Positions 1 through 8,073 of a stretch of 32,137 bases of DNA are shown here, piece after piece. This stretch comes from Pseudomonadota bacterium (lineage in GTDB: Bacteria > Pseudomonadota > Gammaproteobacteria > Burkholderiales > Rhodocyclaceae). The notes beneath the pieces are model-generated. The model was not told the DNA's origin. It was given only the letters and a program-made list of their open reading frames with translations, and did no database searches. The position numbers and the translations under genes were made by a program. The stretch spans positions 1-32,137 of the forward strand of contig JAKOZI010000087.1 in NCBI GenBank assembly GCA_029780075.1, in the 5' to 3' direction. Numbering within the stretch: position 1 is the first letter of the stretch; each line of letters begins with the position of its first letter.

Positions 1-148
1 TACTGGCATACAGCCCGTTCACCGGCGGCAGGCCGGCGAGCATGGCATAGGCCATGCCTTGGGGAAGCAGCATCAACGCGACAATGACGCCCGCAGAGAC
101 GTCGCCGGCCAGTAACCCAGGTCGATAGTGCTTCAGCCAGAGAAGCAT
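1..148 (-). CDS. SulP-family anion transporter, N-terminal fragment
   Basis: This is the first 49 codons of a gene that runs off the left edge of the window. The translation starts [20 protein letters not shown], continues into a hydrophobic helix, and reaches a [11 protein letters not shown] segment. That segment is the N-terminal signature of SulP/SLC26 inner-membrane transporters, which move sulfate, bicarbonate or other anions. The ATG at 148 is preceded by a G-rich Shine-Dalgarno (GGGGGGAG) about eight bases upstream, which supports this start. The gene lies only 32 bases downstream of the DUF2894 gene on the same strand, so it may be the last member of the yicC/motor operon. Substrate and full domain structure (for example a C-terminal STAS domain) cannot be seen. 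Confidence 0.85.
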   Translation of the reverse strand, partial: MLLWLKHYRPGLLAGDVSAGVIVALMLLPQGMAYAMLAGLPPVNGLYAS

Positions 149-180
149 CGCCGCTCTCCCCCCTTGATCAATATAAAGCG

Positions 181-951
181 TCACCGGGATCGGGGGCGAG
201 CGCCTTTCATTTTCTTGATGTTTTCGTCCTGAGCGCTTTTTTTCGCCGTTGGCCTGTTTGTTCTATCCACCTGATCGAGCCACAGTAGGGTGTCGATATA
301 AGAGACAAACCGGTTGAGATAATCAGGCGAGATATCGCGCATCAAGGCGAGTGAACGCAGCATCAGCAGATGTGAGTTGAGCGGACCGGCATGATCTGGA
401 GCTTGCTCGATGGCCTGCTTGACATGCCTATGGACGCTGAGTCTCGACCAGTTGTTTCTGAAAAAGCGTATGGTTTTGAGCTCGGCACGAGGTGCGCTAT
501 CTTCTGCCAGGTCACCATCAGCCTCTTCCGGCGAATGCTGCGCGATATGGCGTACCAGGTCCGCCAGAGACACACGACGGTCATTTGTCTCCAGATGGTT
601 GGCGAATCGGTTGACTCCGCTGAAATCGCCCGCGACGAAAAGCCGCTGCAGATCGTCGACAGCATCCTGATGCTGCTCCGCCATGCGCGCGAGCGCCTCA
701 CTGGCAGCTTCCTGCGCCCGTTCGAGGCGTTCCCCATACGCCGCCAGCGCTGCCTTCAGCTTGCCATCGAGAATACGTCTGACATCTCCCTGGTGCTCGC
801 GCACCCGTCTGGCCAGCGCTTCAATGAAATGGAAGCGCACGGGATCCAGTCGATCTGCACCCCGCATGCGCAACGAAGCGATCTCCAGACCATCATCAAT
901 AACCTGATCGACAGATGATGCTGGGAGTCCGTTGCGACGGGATTCAATCAT
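181..951 (-). CDS. DUF2894 family protein, last gene of the motor cluster
   Basis: A soluble, charged, helix-rich protein of 256 residues if it starts at the ATG at 951. That ATG overlaps the stop of the OmpA-type gene by eight bases. The frame stays open to an ATG at 1035 (284 residues), so a longer start with a 92-base overlap is possible. Residues about 31-49 carry a [19 protein letters not shown] block that I recognise as the DUF2894 N-terminal signature. The middle is a probable coiled coil rich in Ala, Glu, Gln and Arg, and the C-terminus is strongly basic (Lys/Arg). No signal peptide, membrane helix or enzyme motif is visible. Its function is unknown. In beta- and gammaproteobacteria I recall this family beside DUF3348, DUF802 and OmpA genes, as here, so a cytoplasmic accessory of that membrane complex is a reasonable inference. 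Confidence 0.8.
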   Translation of the reverse strand: MIESRRNGLPASSVDQVIDDGLEIASLRMRGADRLDPVRFHFIEALARRVREHQGDVRRILDGKLKAALAAYGERLERAQEAASEALARMAEQHQDAVDDLQRLFVAGDFSGVNRFANHLETNDRRVSLADLVRHIAQHSPEEADGDLAEDSAPRAELKTIRFFRNNWSRLSVHRHVKQAIEQAPDHAGPLNSHLLMLRSLALMRDISPDYLNRFVSYIDTLLWLDQVDRTNRPTAKKSAQDENIKKMKGARPRSR

Positions 952-1588
952 GGGCCGGCATTGTTGCATTCGCGGATTTCGGTACTGGTGCCATTTCAAC
1001 TCGCCGATTCCGAGATCGTCCCCTATCATCGGCATTGGATGCCACCGGCTGCTCCATACCGAAAGCCGCGGCGAAAACCAGAGATGACGGTATGCCCTCG
1101 TCGATCAGCGCACGGGTAACCGTCAACGCCCGTTGGGCAGATAATTCCCAATTGTCGGCGAAGCGATTATTGCCTGGCTGAATCGGTTCATCGTCCGTAA
1201 ACCCGCTGACCATCAACAATTCATCACGCTCACCAAGATAGACGCGCAGCGGCGCTACCAGACTCTTCAGGAGTAACCGACCATCGGGTTGCAGTTGCGC
1301 CGAGTTCAACGAGAACAATACGCTGCCGCTGATGCCGATGCGCCCGTTGTTCAAGGTGACCCGCCCTGCCGCCAGCGGAATGGCCAGGGCTTTTTCCAGT
1401 GCCATGCGGCGGCGCTCTTCCATCTGCCGCTTTTGCACTTCGGCTTCCAGATGGGTCGCCAACTCCAGTTGGATCCCCAGAACGCCAACCAGAATCAGCA
1501 CGCAAGCACCCAACAAGCCCGACATTAGATCGCCAAAGACGGCCCATACCGGTGCGGTCTGCTCAATACCGGCGTCACTGTCATCCAT
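944..1588 (-). CDS. OmpA/MotB-like peptidoglycan-binding motor subunit (ZorB-like)
   Basis: This 214-residue protein is built like MotB, ExbD or ZorB. It has a short cytoplasmic N-terminus, one membrane helix at about residues 14-39, a short linker helix and a C-terminal OmpA domain. The membrane helix begins W15-A-V-F-G-D20-L-M; D20 sits where MotB has its essential ion-carrying Asp. The OmpA domain (about 85-199) has the SGFTDDEPI segment, LSAQRA and the final R-x-x-R-N-R-R-V-E, the pattern that binds peptidoglycan. The expected role is a stator plug anchored to the cell wall that couples ion flow to movement of the partner ring. The start overlaps the DUF802 stop as TAATG, so the two are translationally coupled and presumably made as one complex. 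The similarity is to the motor families in general; it is not flagellar MotB, since no flagellar genes are nearby. Confidence 0.85.
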   Translation of the reverse strand: MDDSDAGIEQTAPVWAVFGDLMSGLLGACVLILVGVLGIQLELATHLEAEVQKRQMEERRRMALEKALAIPLAAGRVTLNNGRIGISGSVLFSLNSAQLQPDGRLLLKSLVAPLRVYLGERDELLMVSGFTDDEPIQPGNNRFADNWELSAQRALTVTRALIDEGIPSSLVFAAAFGMEQPVASNADDRGRSRNRRVEMAPVPKSANATMPAHD

Positions 1589-3756
1589 TAGTTCACCTGA
1601 TCAGCAGTCGCCGCTTGTTTGTCCAGGAGTTGACGCAGCGCCTCAACGACGTCCTTTTGCGAGAGGATACTCAGATCAATGACTTCGCGAGCCTGCGCCA
1701 CGTAATAGGCAAGTTGCTCGTCACTTCTTGCGGTCGATTTGTTCATCGAGGCTTCAATGCTTTGCAGATTCTCGATCAGTTTCTCGTTGGCATCACTGAA
1801 CAACTGCACGGCAAAACCGAATGCTTCGCTCAGGCTCGATACCTCGATGGCACTGCCGGCAAGCTGCGCTGCAATGTCGGAAAGCCTGGCCGATTCTGCG
1901 CTGACCTGCTCGGCTAACTGGCTGCCGGCATTACCGAGCAGCACCGTGGAAGACGTCACCAGCGAATCGATTTTCTCCCGCTGCTCGGCAGACGCATGAT
2001 TGATCGTAACGAGCAGCGAATTGAGTGATTCCATGATGCGACTGCGTTCTTCGAGCAGTTGGTTATCCCTTGCGAGGCTGTTGGTCATTTCCTGGCGTAA
2101 TGCGCCTATCACTTCGGCGGCGGCACGTGGCGCTTCCGAAGCCGATGCGATGAGCTGCGTCATGGGATCAGTGAGCGCGGCACCCAGCGTTGTCAAATGA
2201 CTGGTCAGTGCCGCTTGCAGGTCGGCCAGGTGTTCGACGGCGGCGTTGCCACGCAGCGCTTCCTGATCCCGGAGGGCGCCCAGTTCGGTACGCCACAGGC
2301 TGGCCATTTGCTCCATGCGCTCGCCATGCTGTGTGGTCCAGTCCGATTCAGCGGCGATGCGGGAACGTACCAGGTCCTCGGCGCAACGCAGGAGTTGTGC
2401 TGTGCCGTCAATGGTCTTGCTGGCATTGGCTTGCGCCTGTTCGGTGATGTCACGCGCGGTCTTGTCCAGCGTCGCACAGATTCGCTGCTGCTGCGCAAGC
2501 GCTTGCGCGCCGGCATGATGCCATTCGCTCTGGAGCGACGCCGCCATCGCTGCCAGCGATTGCGTCCACGCCTCCAGTCGCTGTCGATCCCCGGATACCT
2601 GATTCGCCAACGAGGTGGACAACGCCTCGCCAACAGAGGCCAGAAGGGATCCCGAGCCCTGCTCGAATGTCGCGTTGAACGCGGCCAATGACCGCTCCAT
2701 GCCATTGACCAGACCTTCGCTCGTGCTTTGGTGCTTGGCCAGCACCGTCGTCCACGTATCCGCAACGCTGTTGGCCATATCGCCAAAGCGCGCCGAAAAC
2801 CCGTCCAGTTGCATTTGCGTCGAATCGATCATTCTTTCGTGCATCAGCTTCGCTTCACGAGCAATCCCGGTCATCGCGGCGGCAACCGCCGGTTTGATAT
2901 GCTCACCAGCGGCCTGCGCGCTTTCAATCAGGCTGTCCTTCAGGGTTTTTTCAACCGAGCCTGCCAGATTGGTATAAACGACTTTGACCTCGCGGTGAAA
3001 GCTTTCCTGATTGCCGAGCAATCGCGCATTCAACTGCTGTTCCCGATGCTCCATCCGCTCCATCATCGCCTGCAATTTGTCGACCAGTTCCGGCAAGGCC
3101 TGGGCTTGCATCTGGAGGGCCTTGAAGGTTTCCCGGCGCTGCTGGGCAAGCGAAAAGTCGCGCAATACGGTCGCGCTTCTGGTGTCCAGCAGTTGCGCGG
3201 TCAGCATTCTTTCGCGTCGGCTCAGGGCCGATATCAGGCCCAGCATTGCCGAGGCGGCAACACCCGCCACCGAAGTACCAAACGCCAGCCCCAATCCCTT
3301 GATCGGCGCCGCCAGTGCAGACCGGATTGCCGGCAGGTCGGTGGTGTCTTCCAGCGCGAATGCGGCACCATTGAGGGTGACGACCATGCCCAGAAACGTG
3401 CCCAGCATCCCCAGCATCACCAGCAGCCCCACCAGATAAGGGGTCAGTGCGGGGCCGGGCAGACCGATACGTTCACCTTCGATGCGCAAACGCACGGCGT
3501 TCTGTAGCGACGGATGCAGGCGGTCGAGCCAATCGGCCAGATTCGACAATTGCTCGGGAATCGCCGCCAGAGCCACTGCCAACGTTGAAGTCGCGCGACG
3601 AAACTCGAGTATTTCAAACGCGCCGAACAAATAGACCGCGCCAATGATCACCGTCATGACCAACGCCAGCGTATTCGAACCGATAAACCCAACGCCAACC
3701 CAACCCACAATCGCGGCTCCCAACAGGAAGGCCAGTGCGCAACCACTTCTATTCAT
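1588..3756 (-). CDS. DUF802 protein: MotA/ExbB/ZorA-like channel subunit with a long tail
   Basis: A protein of 722 residues. Four hydrophobic segments lie at about 6-26, 29-50, 107-129 and 152-178. The third contains GMLGTFLGM (T120) and the fourth AFGTSVAGVAASA (T161/S162), the polar positions that line the ion path in MotA, TolQ, ExbB and ZorA. After residue 180 a tail of about 540 residues is helical, rich in Ala, Gln, Glu and Ser, with recurring Trp (TW, EW, DW, LW) and no further membrane segment; it is likely a cytoplasmic coiled-coil rod. The length and layout match ZorA of Zorya anti-phage systems better than MotA (about 295 aa) or ExbB (about 240 aa). I assign DUF802 from the tail and the neighbours. 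It overlaps the upstream DUF3348 gene (ATGA) and the downstream OmpA gene (TAATG). The expected role is the pentameric part of a proton- or sodium-driven motor. What the tail touches is unknown. Confidence 0.85.
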   Translation of the reverse strand: MNRSGCALAFLLGAAIVGWVGVGFIGSNTLALVMTVIIGAVYLFGAFEILEFRRATSTLAVALAAIPEQLSNLADWLDRLHPSLQNAVRLRIEGERIGLPGPALTPYLVGLLVMLGMLGTFLGMVVTLNGAAFALEDTTDLPAIRSALAAPIKGLGLAFGTSVAGVAASAMLGLISALSRRERMLTAQLLDTRSATVLRDFSLAQQRRETFKALQMQAQALPELVDKLQAMMERMEHREQQLNARLLGNQESFHREVKVVYTNLAGSVEKTLKDSLIESAQAAGEHIKPAVAAAMTGIAREAKLMHERMIDSTQMQLDGFSARFGDMANSVADTWTTVLAKHQSTSEGLVNGMERSLAAFNATFEQGSGSLLASVGEALSTSLANQVSGDRQRLEAWTQSLAAMAASLQSEWHHAGAQALAQQQRICATLDKTARDITEQAQANASKTIDGTAQLLRCAEDLVRSRIAAESDWTTQHGERMEQMASLWRTELGALRDQEALRGNAAVEHLADLQAALTSHLTTLGAALTDPMTQLIASASEAPRAAAEVIGALRQEMTNSLARDNQLLEERSRIMESLNSLLVTINHASAEQREKIDSLVTSSTVLLGNAGSQLAEQVSAESARLSDIAAQLAGSAIEVSSLSEAFGFAVQLFSDANEKLIENLQSIEASMNKSTARSDEQLAYYVAQAREVIDLSILSQKDVVEALRQLLDKQAATADQVN

Positions 3757-4505
3757 TTCTGCTTGTTTGCCTCGTTCCTCAATGCTTCAATGAGCCCTGC
3801 CGTCGGCTGCAACCGTAGTTCCAATTCGGCGAGCAGCACCCCTTGCAATTCTTTGCAGAAGTCCGCCAGACCCTCCCCTGGCCGCCTCCTCAAGGCGGGA
3901 GCATCCGCCTGCCGAGTGCCGACGGGCGGCTGTGGATGCGCCTTGAGCAGTTGCTCAAAACGTTTTTCGAGCAGCAAGGGCACCGTCGAGAGCAATTGGC
4001 GCTCACGAACACACAGGATCCTGTCCAGAGCTTCATCCAGGGCTGCCAACTGCTTAAGCGCCGTCGAAGCCCTCGAAAGGGCTTGTCGAACACGGGTACG
4101 CAATGAGCGAATGCTCAATTCCATCGCGCCTTGATGGGCAACATAGAATCGACGATACGGCTCGTAGGCAACCACCACTTCAATACCCACGCCGGGCTTC
4201 GGCGTGGGCAATCTTGTGCGTGCCTCGCCCATGTTGGCCGAACAGCTCTTCGTGATCGAATCCACCAAGGCCGTTCTTGTCCGAACGAATTCTTCTTCTA
4301 CGGCAACACCGACGACAGATTGAACCCCGGGTTGCGCTGCTGACGAACTCGCGGCGCGGGCGTTGTGCGCCGCATGGAGCGTGATGGCGTCAGAAAAATC
4401 GAGCCATTGCCCCAGTCTTTCTGCAAAGACTGGCTTCGACTCGGCGGCCTCGACGAGGCACGGGTCAGCGAGAATACGAATGAGGTTTGAATCGTGAAAC
4501 TTCAC
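3753..4505 (-). CDS. DUF3348 family protein, first gene of the motor cluster
   Basis: A soluble protein of 250 residues starting at a GTG that overlaps the yicC stop (GTGA). No ATG or other plausible start lies closer to the conserved N-terminus. Diagnostic blocks are FAERLGQWLDFSDAI (about 27-41), YEPYRRFYVAHQGAM (about 114-128) and a long helical region with LAALDEALD and RERQLLSTVPLLLEKRFE. I recognise these as the DUF3348 family. It has no catalytic motif, signal peptide or membrane helix. The family travels with DUF802, OmpA and DUF2894 genes, and here it overlaps the DUF802 start by four bases (ATGA). A cytoplasmic partner, assembly factor or regulator of the motor is inferred; nothing in the sequence says which. 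Confidence 0.82.
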   Translation of the reverse strand: MKFHDSNLIRILADPCLVEAAESKPVFAERLGQWLDFSDAITLHAAHNARAASSSAAQPGVQSVVGVAVEEEFVRTRTALVDSITKSCSANMGEARTRLPTPKPGVGIEVVVAYEPYRRFYVAHQGAMELSIRSLRTRVRQALSRASTALKQLAALDEALDRILCVRERQLLSTVPLLLEKRFEQLLKAHPQPPVGTRQADAPALRRRPGEGLADFCKELQGVLLAELELRLQPTAGLIEALRNEANKQK

Positions 4506-5368
4506 TCCAGATTCTGCACCTGTTCCCGCATCTGCTCAATCAGCAGCTTGAACTCTATGGCTGTCTGCGAAATCTCCGCAACCAGCGACTTGGAACCGAG
4601 AGTGTTGGCTTCGCGGTTGAGCTCCTGCATCAGGAAATCAAGGCGCTTGCCACTCGCCCCCCCGGCCCGCAGGACGCGTTCGACTTCATCGAGATGGGTG
4701 AGCAACCGCGCCAGTTCTTCGGCAACGTCGATCCGCGCGGCGAATACGGCCACTTCCTGACGGATACGTTCGTCGTCGACCACCTGCACGGCGTCGAGCA
4801 GGCGTTGCCTCAGTCTTTCGTTGAAAGCCGCCTGCGCCGCCGGGATGCGCGGCTCGACATCGCGCGCCAACGCCCGCATGCGAGCCACACGCTCCAGAAT
4901 CACGCCCGCGAGTTTCTCCCCCTCGCGCGCCCTGCTGGCCATGAAATCGTCGAGGGACTCGCCGGCAAGCGCCAGACAAGCCGGGACGGCAGTCTCGACA
5001 TCGATGCTGTCGTCGCCGAAGATACCCGGCCAGCGCAGCACATCGTTGACCGTCAGCGAAGCGGCGAGCGGCAGGACGTTCCGGATCTGCGCATCGAAGT
5101 TACTGAGCCGTTCGAGCAGGCCGACGTTTACATTCAGTTGTTCCGCCTGTGCGGTCGCGGGAATGAAACTGACCCGGCATTCGAGCTTGCCTCGACCAAG
5201 CCGCGCGCCAATCAATTCGCGCAGTTGCGGTTCGACGATACGCAATTCGTCACATACCCGAAAGTGGTAATCGAGGTAGCGAGAATTGACGCTCTTCAAC
5301 TCGATGTGCAAGGCACCGCCCTTGACGGCGCGCGTCCTGGCGGCATAGCCGGTCATGCTGTAAATCAT
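4502..5368 (-). CDS. yicC: YicC/YloC family endoribonuclease
   Basis: A 288-residue protein starting MIYSMTGYAARTRAV, the hallmark N-terminus of the family. The longer frame to 5398 is rejected because MIYSMTGYA is the conserved start and an AGGA Shine-Dalgarno lies about seven bases before the ATG at 5368. ELKSVNSRYLDYHFR and the C-terminal DFLMQELNREANTLGSKS block (DUF1732) are also typical. E. coli YicC is 287 residues and is known as an endoribonuclease that helps turn over RNA, including the small RNA RyhB. In most proteobacteria yicC sits next to gmk. Here it is followed, with a GTGA overlap, by the DUF3348 motor cluster instead, so it appears to be the promoter-proximal gene of that operon. 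Confidence 0.95.
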   Translation of the reverse strand: MIYSMTGYAARTRAVKGGALHIELKSVNSRYLDYHFRVCDELRIVEPQLRELIGARLGRGKLECRVSFIPATAQAEQLNVNVGLLERLSNFDAQIRNVLPLAASLTVNDVLRWPGIFGDDSIDVETAVPACLALAGESLDDFMASRAREGEKLAGVILERVARMRALARDVEPRIPAAQAAFNERLRQRLLDAVQVVDDERIRQEVAVFAARIDVAEELARLLTHLDEVERVLRAGGASGKRLDFLMQELNREANTLGSKSLVAEISQTAIEFKLLIEQMREQVQNLE

Positions 5369-5453
5369 CGAAATCCTGACATATTGACGATTGTGCATCA
5401 GTTGCCGGCTTTACAGTCCACCCCGAAAAACCGGACAATGCCTGAAACCCTGA

Positions 5454-6431
5454 ATGATAGCCCTGACACGGATGGCGCAACAAGCGAACTACCCCCTCCC
5501 CGCCGGTTTCCGGATCGACGAATATTGCATTGAGCATCAGCTCTCGCTGGGTGGGTTTTCGATCGTCTACGTCGCGACCGACGCCCATGGGCAGCGTGTG
5601 GCCATCAAGGAGTACCTGCCGAATACGCTGGCCTTGCGTAGTGAAGGGCAGACCGCGCCGATCATCACCGAAGATCATCTGCCTGCCTTTCGCTACGGTA
5701 TGAAGTGTTTTTTCGAGGAAGGACGGGCGCTGGCCGGCCTTTCCCATCCCAACGTGATTCGGGTGCTGAACTTCTTCCGTGCCAACGACACCGTTTACAT
5801 GGTGATGGAATATGAACATGGCCGCACCCTGCAGGAGCTGATCCAGAAAAACAGGCCGGGGGTAACGGAAAACTTCATTCGCAACATCTTTACCAAGATG
5901 CTCAACGGTCTGCGCGAAGTGCATTCGCACCGATTGCTGCATCTTGACCTCAAACCATCGAACATCTACATGCGCAATAACCACATGCCGGTGCTGATCG
6001 ATTTCGGCGCGGCCCGCCAGACGCTGGCTTGCGACACACCGATGCTCAAGCCGATGTATACCCCGGGCTTCGCGTCGCCCGAGCACTATCATCAGCGCGA
6101 GTTGCTGGGCCCCTGGAGCGACATCTACAGCGTCGGCGCCTCGATGTATGCCTGCATTTCGGGCAACACGCCACAACCGGCCGACAACCGCCTCGACAAG
6201 GACCGACTGGTACCGGCCATGGTCCGCTGGGAAGGACAATACTCGGACCAGTTGCTCGAAACGATCGACTGGTGCCTGTGCCTGAACCACCGCTACCGGC
6301 CGCAGAGCGTTTTTGCCCTGCAGAAGGCACTGACCGAAGCCGTCGTCCCGCCAACACCCTCCCCCACAGAACCCAAGGAAACCTGGTTAGACCAGGTCGT
6401 CAGCAAATTCAAGAAAACCAGGGACGCATGA
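5454..6431 (+). CDS. Hanks-type serine/threonine protein kinase
   Basis: A 325-residue kinase without a membrane segment. Visible motifs are the glycine loop LSLGGFSIVYVA (about 30-41), VAIKEY with the ATP-binding K52, an Glu-rich helix C (about 88-90), HLDLKPSN (163-170), DFG (183-185) and SPEHY in place of APE (about 209-212). The catalytic loop reads H-L-D instead of H-R-D, a non-RD form, and such kinases often do not need activation-loop phosphorylation. The tail after about residue 295 is short and Pro/Thr rich. The start is uncertain: ATG at 5454 or at 5472 (MAQQANYPL); neither has a clear Shine-Dalgarno. It overlaps the PP2C phosphatase gene by ATGA, so kinase and phosphatase form a matched signalling pair. 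The substrate is unknown. Confidence 0.9.
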   Translation: MIALTRMAQQANYPLPAGFRIDEYCIEHQLSLGGFSIVYVATDAHGQRVAIKEYLPNTLALRSEGQTAPIITEDHLPAFRYGMKCFFEEGRALAGLSHPNVIRVLNFFRANDTVYMVMEYEHGRTLQELIQKNRPGVTENFIRNIFTKMLNGLREVHSHRLLHLDLKPSNIYMRNNHMPVLIDFGAARQTLACDTPMLKPMYTPGFASPEHYHQRELLGPWSDIYSVGASMYACISGNTPQPADNRLDKDRLVPAMVRWEGQYSDQLLETIDWCLCLNHRYRPQSVFALQKALTEAVVPPTPSPTEPKETWLDQVVSKFKKTRDA

Positions 6432-7348
6432 AATTCACCATCTACCAGGAAAGTCGGACCGGCAAGCGCGCCAACAACGAAGACCGACTGGCCTACTGCT
6501 ATTCCCGAGAAGCCTTGCTGATGGTTGTCGCAGACGGCATGGGCGGTCACTACTACGGTGAAGTTGCCGCCCAGATCGCCGTGCAGACGCTGACCGAAGC
6601 TTTCCCGCAAGCCTTCAAGCGCAAGGTACTCGACCCCTTCATGTTCCTGCAGGAGAACATGCTCAACGCCCACCGTGGCATTCTCGACTTTGCCGGCAAG
6701 CACCATCTCCTGGACTCACCACGCACCACCTGCGTCGCCTGCATCGTGCAGAACAGCGTGGCGTACTGGGCGCATGCCGGCGATTCTCGCCTGTATCTCC
6801 TGCGCAATGGCAAAGTCCTGACCCAGACCAGGGATCACTCGCGTGTACGGATGTTGGTCGACCAGGGAAAGATCAGTGAAGCTGAGGTGACCGGTCACCC
6901 CGACCGCAACAAGATCTACGGGTGTCTGGGCGGTCAGCAGGCACCGCAGATCGAGTATTCGCGCAAGACAACGCTGGAGACGGGAGACGTCTTGCTGCTG
7001 TGCACCGACGGCGCCTGGAGCGTTCTGCCTGGCGACAGCATGGCTGCCGCGCTGAAGACCGCCGACCTGATGCGTGCAGTTCCCGCGCTGCTTGATCAGG
7101 CGGAAGAACGCGGCGGCCCGCATGCGGACAATCTGTCGATGATCGCGGTGCGCTGGGGAGACACCTACCTCGATGAAAGCAGCAGTTCCAGCAGCCTGAT
7201 CTCGACGAAAACCATGGCTCGCGACACGGTGATGACCAAACTCGACGAGTTCGGTCGTCACCCGACGCGCAAAAGCGAACTCACCGACCAGGAAATCGAG
7301 CTAGCCATCGAAGAAATCCGCTCGACCATCCAGAAATACTCCAAATAG
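6428..7348 (+). CDS. PP2C-type serine/threonine protein phosphatase
   Basis: A 306-residue metal-dependent phosphatase (PPM family). Motifs in order: RANNEDR with D19, VVADGMGGH with D36-G37, [11 protein letters not shown] in the middle, TDGAWS, and [10 protein letters not shown] near residue 235, which together supply the two-metal site. After the catalytic domain (about 1-240) there is a C-terminal extension of about 65 residues with a Ser run and an Asp/Glu-rich helix, absent from minimal PP2C enzymes. The ATG at 6428 overlaps the kinase stop, so it is translationally coupled and is expected to reverse the phosphorylation made by that kinase. rph follows after eight bases. Confidence 0.92.
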   Translation: MKFTIYQESRTGKRANNEDRLAYCYSREALLMVVADGMGGHYYGEVAAQIAVQTLTEAFPQAFKRKVLDPFMFLQENMLNAHRGILDFAGKHHLLDSPRTTCVACIVQNSVAYWAHAGDSRLYLLRNGKVLTQTRDHSRVRMLVDQGKISEAEVTGHPDRNKIYGCLGGQQAPQIEYSRKTTLETGDVLLLCTDGAWSVLPGDSMAAALKTADLMRAVPALLDQAEERGGPHADNLSMIAVRWGDTYLDESSSSSSLISTKTMARDTVMTKLDEFGRHPTRKSELTDQEIELAIEEIRSTIQKYSK

Positions 7349-7356
7349 GGATCCAC

Positions 7357-8073
7357 ATGCGTCCAGGCAACCGTGAACCATCGCAGTTGCGTCAGGTCCG
7401 GATGACGCGCCGCTTTACGTGCCACGCCGAAGGCTCGGTACTGATCGAAATCGGCAACACCCGCGTGCTCTGCACGGCCAGCGTCGAGGAATTCGTGCCA
7501 GCCTTTCTGCGCGGCAGCGGACAGGGCTGGGTGACGGCCGAATACGGCATGCTGCCGCGCTCGACGCACACGCGCACCGGGCGCGAGGCGGCCAAAGGCA
7601 AGCAGACCGGCCGCACCCAGGAAATCCAGCGCCTGATCGGTCGCGCCCTGCGTGCCGTGACCGACCTCAAGGCATTGGGCGAACGCCAGATCACGCTCGA
7701 CTGCGACGTCCTGCAAGCCGACGGCGGCACCCGCTGCGCCGCGATCACCGGCGCCTGGGTGGCACTCAACGACGCCTGCGAGCACTTGCTCGGCAAACGC
7801 AAGATCCCTGCACACCCCGTCCGCGATCAGGTCGCCGCAGTGTCGGTGGGAATCTATCAGGGGTTGGCTGTGCTTGACCTCGACTACGCCGAAGACGCCC
7901 ACTGCGATACGGACATGAACGTGGTGATGACCGGCCGGCGGGGAATCGTCGAACTGCAGGGAACCGCCGAAGGCGAACCCTTTACGCGTACGCAAATGAA
8001 CCAGTTGCTGGACCTGGCAGAAGCCGGCATCGGCGAACTGCTGGCCCACCAGAAGACGGCCCTGACCCTATGA
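7357..8073 (+). CDS. rph: Ribonuclease PH
   Basis: A 238-residue phosphorolytic 3'-5' exoribonuclease that trims tRNA 3' ends. The N-terminus [79 protein letters not shown] and [17 protein letters not shown] are all classic RNase PH blocks, and the length equals that of family members. The second gene downstream of the kinase, it overlaps rdgB by four bases (ATGA). No frameshift is present, unlike the broken rph of E. coli K-12. Confidence 0.97.
   Translation: MRPGNREPSQLRQVRMTRRFTCHAEGSVLIEIGNTRVLCTASVEEFVPAFLRGSGQGWVTAEYGMLPRSTHTRTGREAAKGKQTGRTQEIQRLIGRALRAVTDLKALGERQITLDCDVLQADGGTRCAAITGAWVALNDACEHLLGKRKIPAHPVRDQVAAVSVGIYQGLAVLDLDYAEDAHCDTDMNVVMTGRRGIVELQGTAEGEPFTRTQMNQLLDLAEAGIGELLAHQKTALTL

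Noticed and set aside
944-3756. Flagellar motAB genes
   Set aside because: The 722-residue channel protein with a coiled tail is far too long for MotA and no flagellar gene is near.
181-4505. A complete Zorya defence system
   Set aside because: Only ZorA/ZorB-like parts are present; no helicase-nuclease (ZorD), ZorC or HNH (ZorE) gene is found nearby, and the flanking genes are housekeeping.
4487-5533. A 348-codon plus-strand frame over yicC
   Set aside because: Antisense shadow of yicC; no family features.
5250-6290. A 346-codon minus-strand frame over the kinase gene
   Set aside because: No recognisable motif; the kinase frame on the other strand has every catalytic block.
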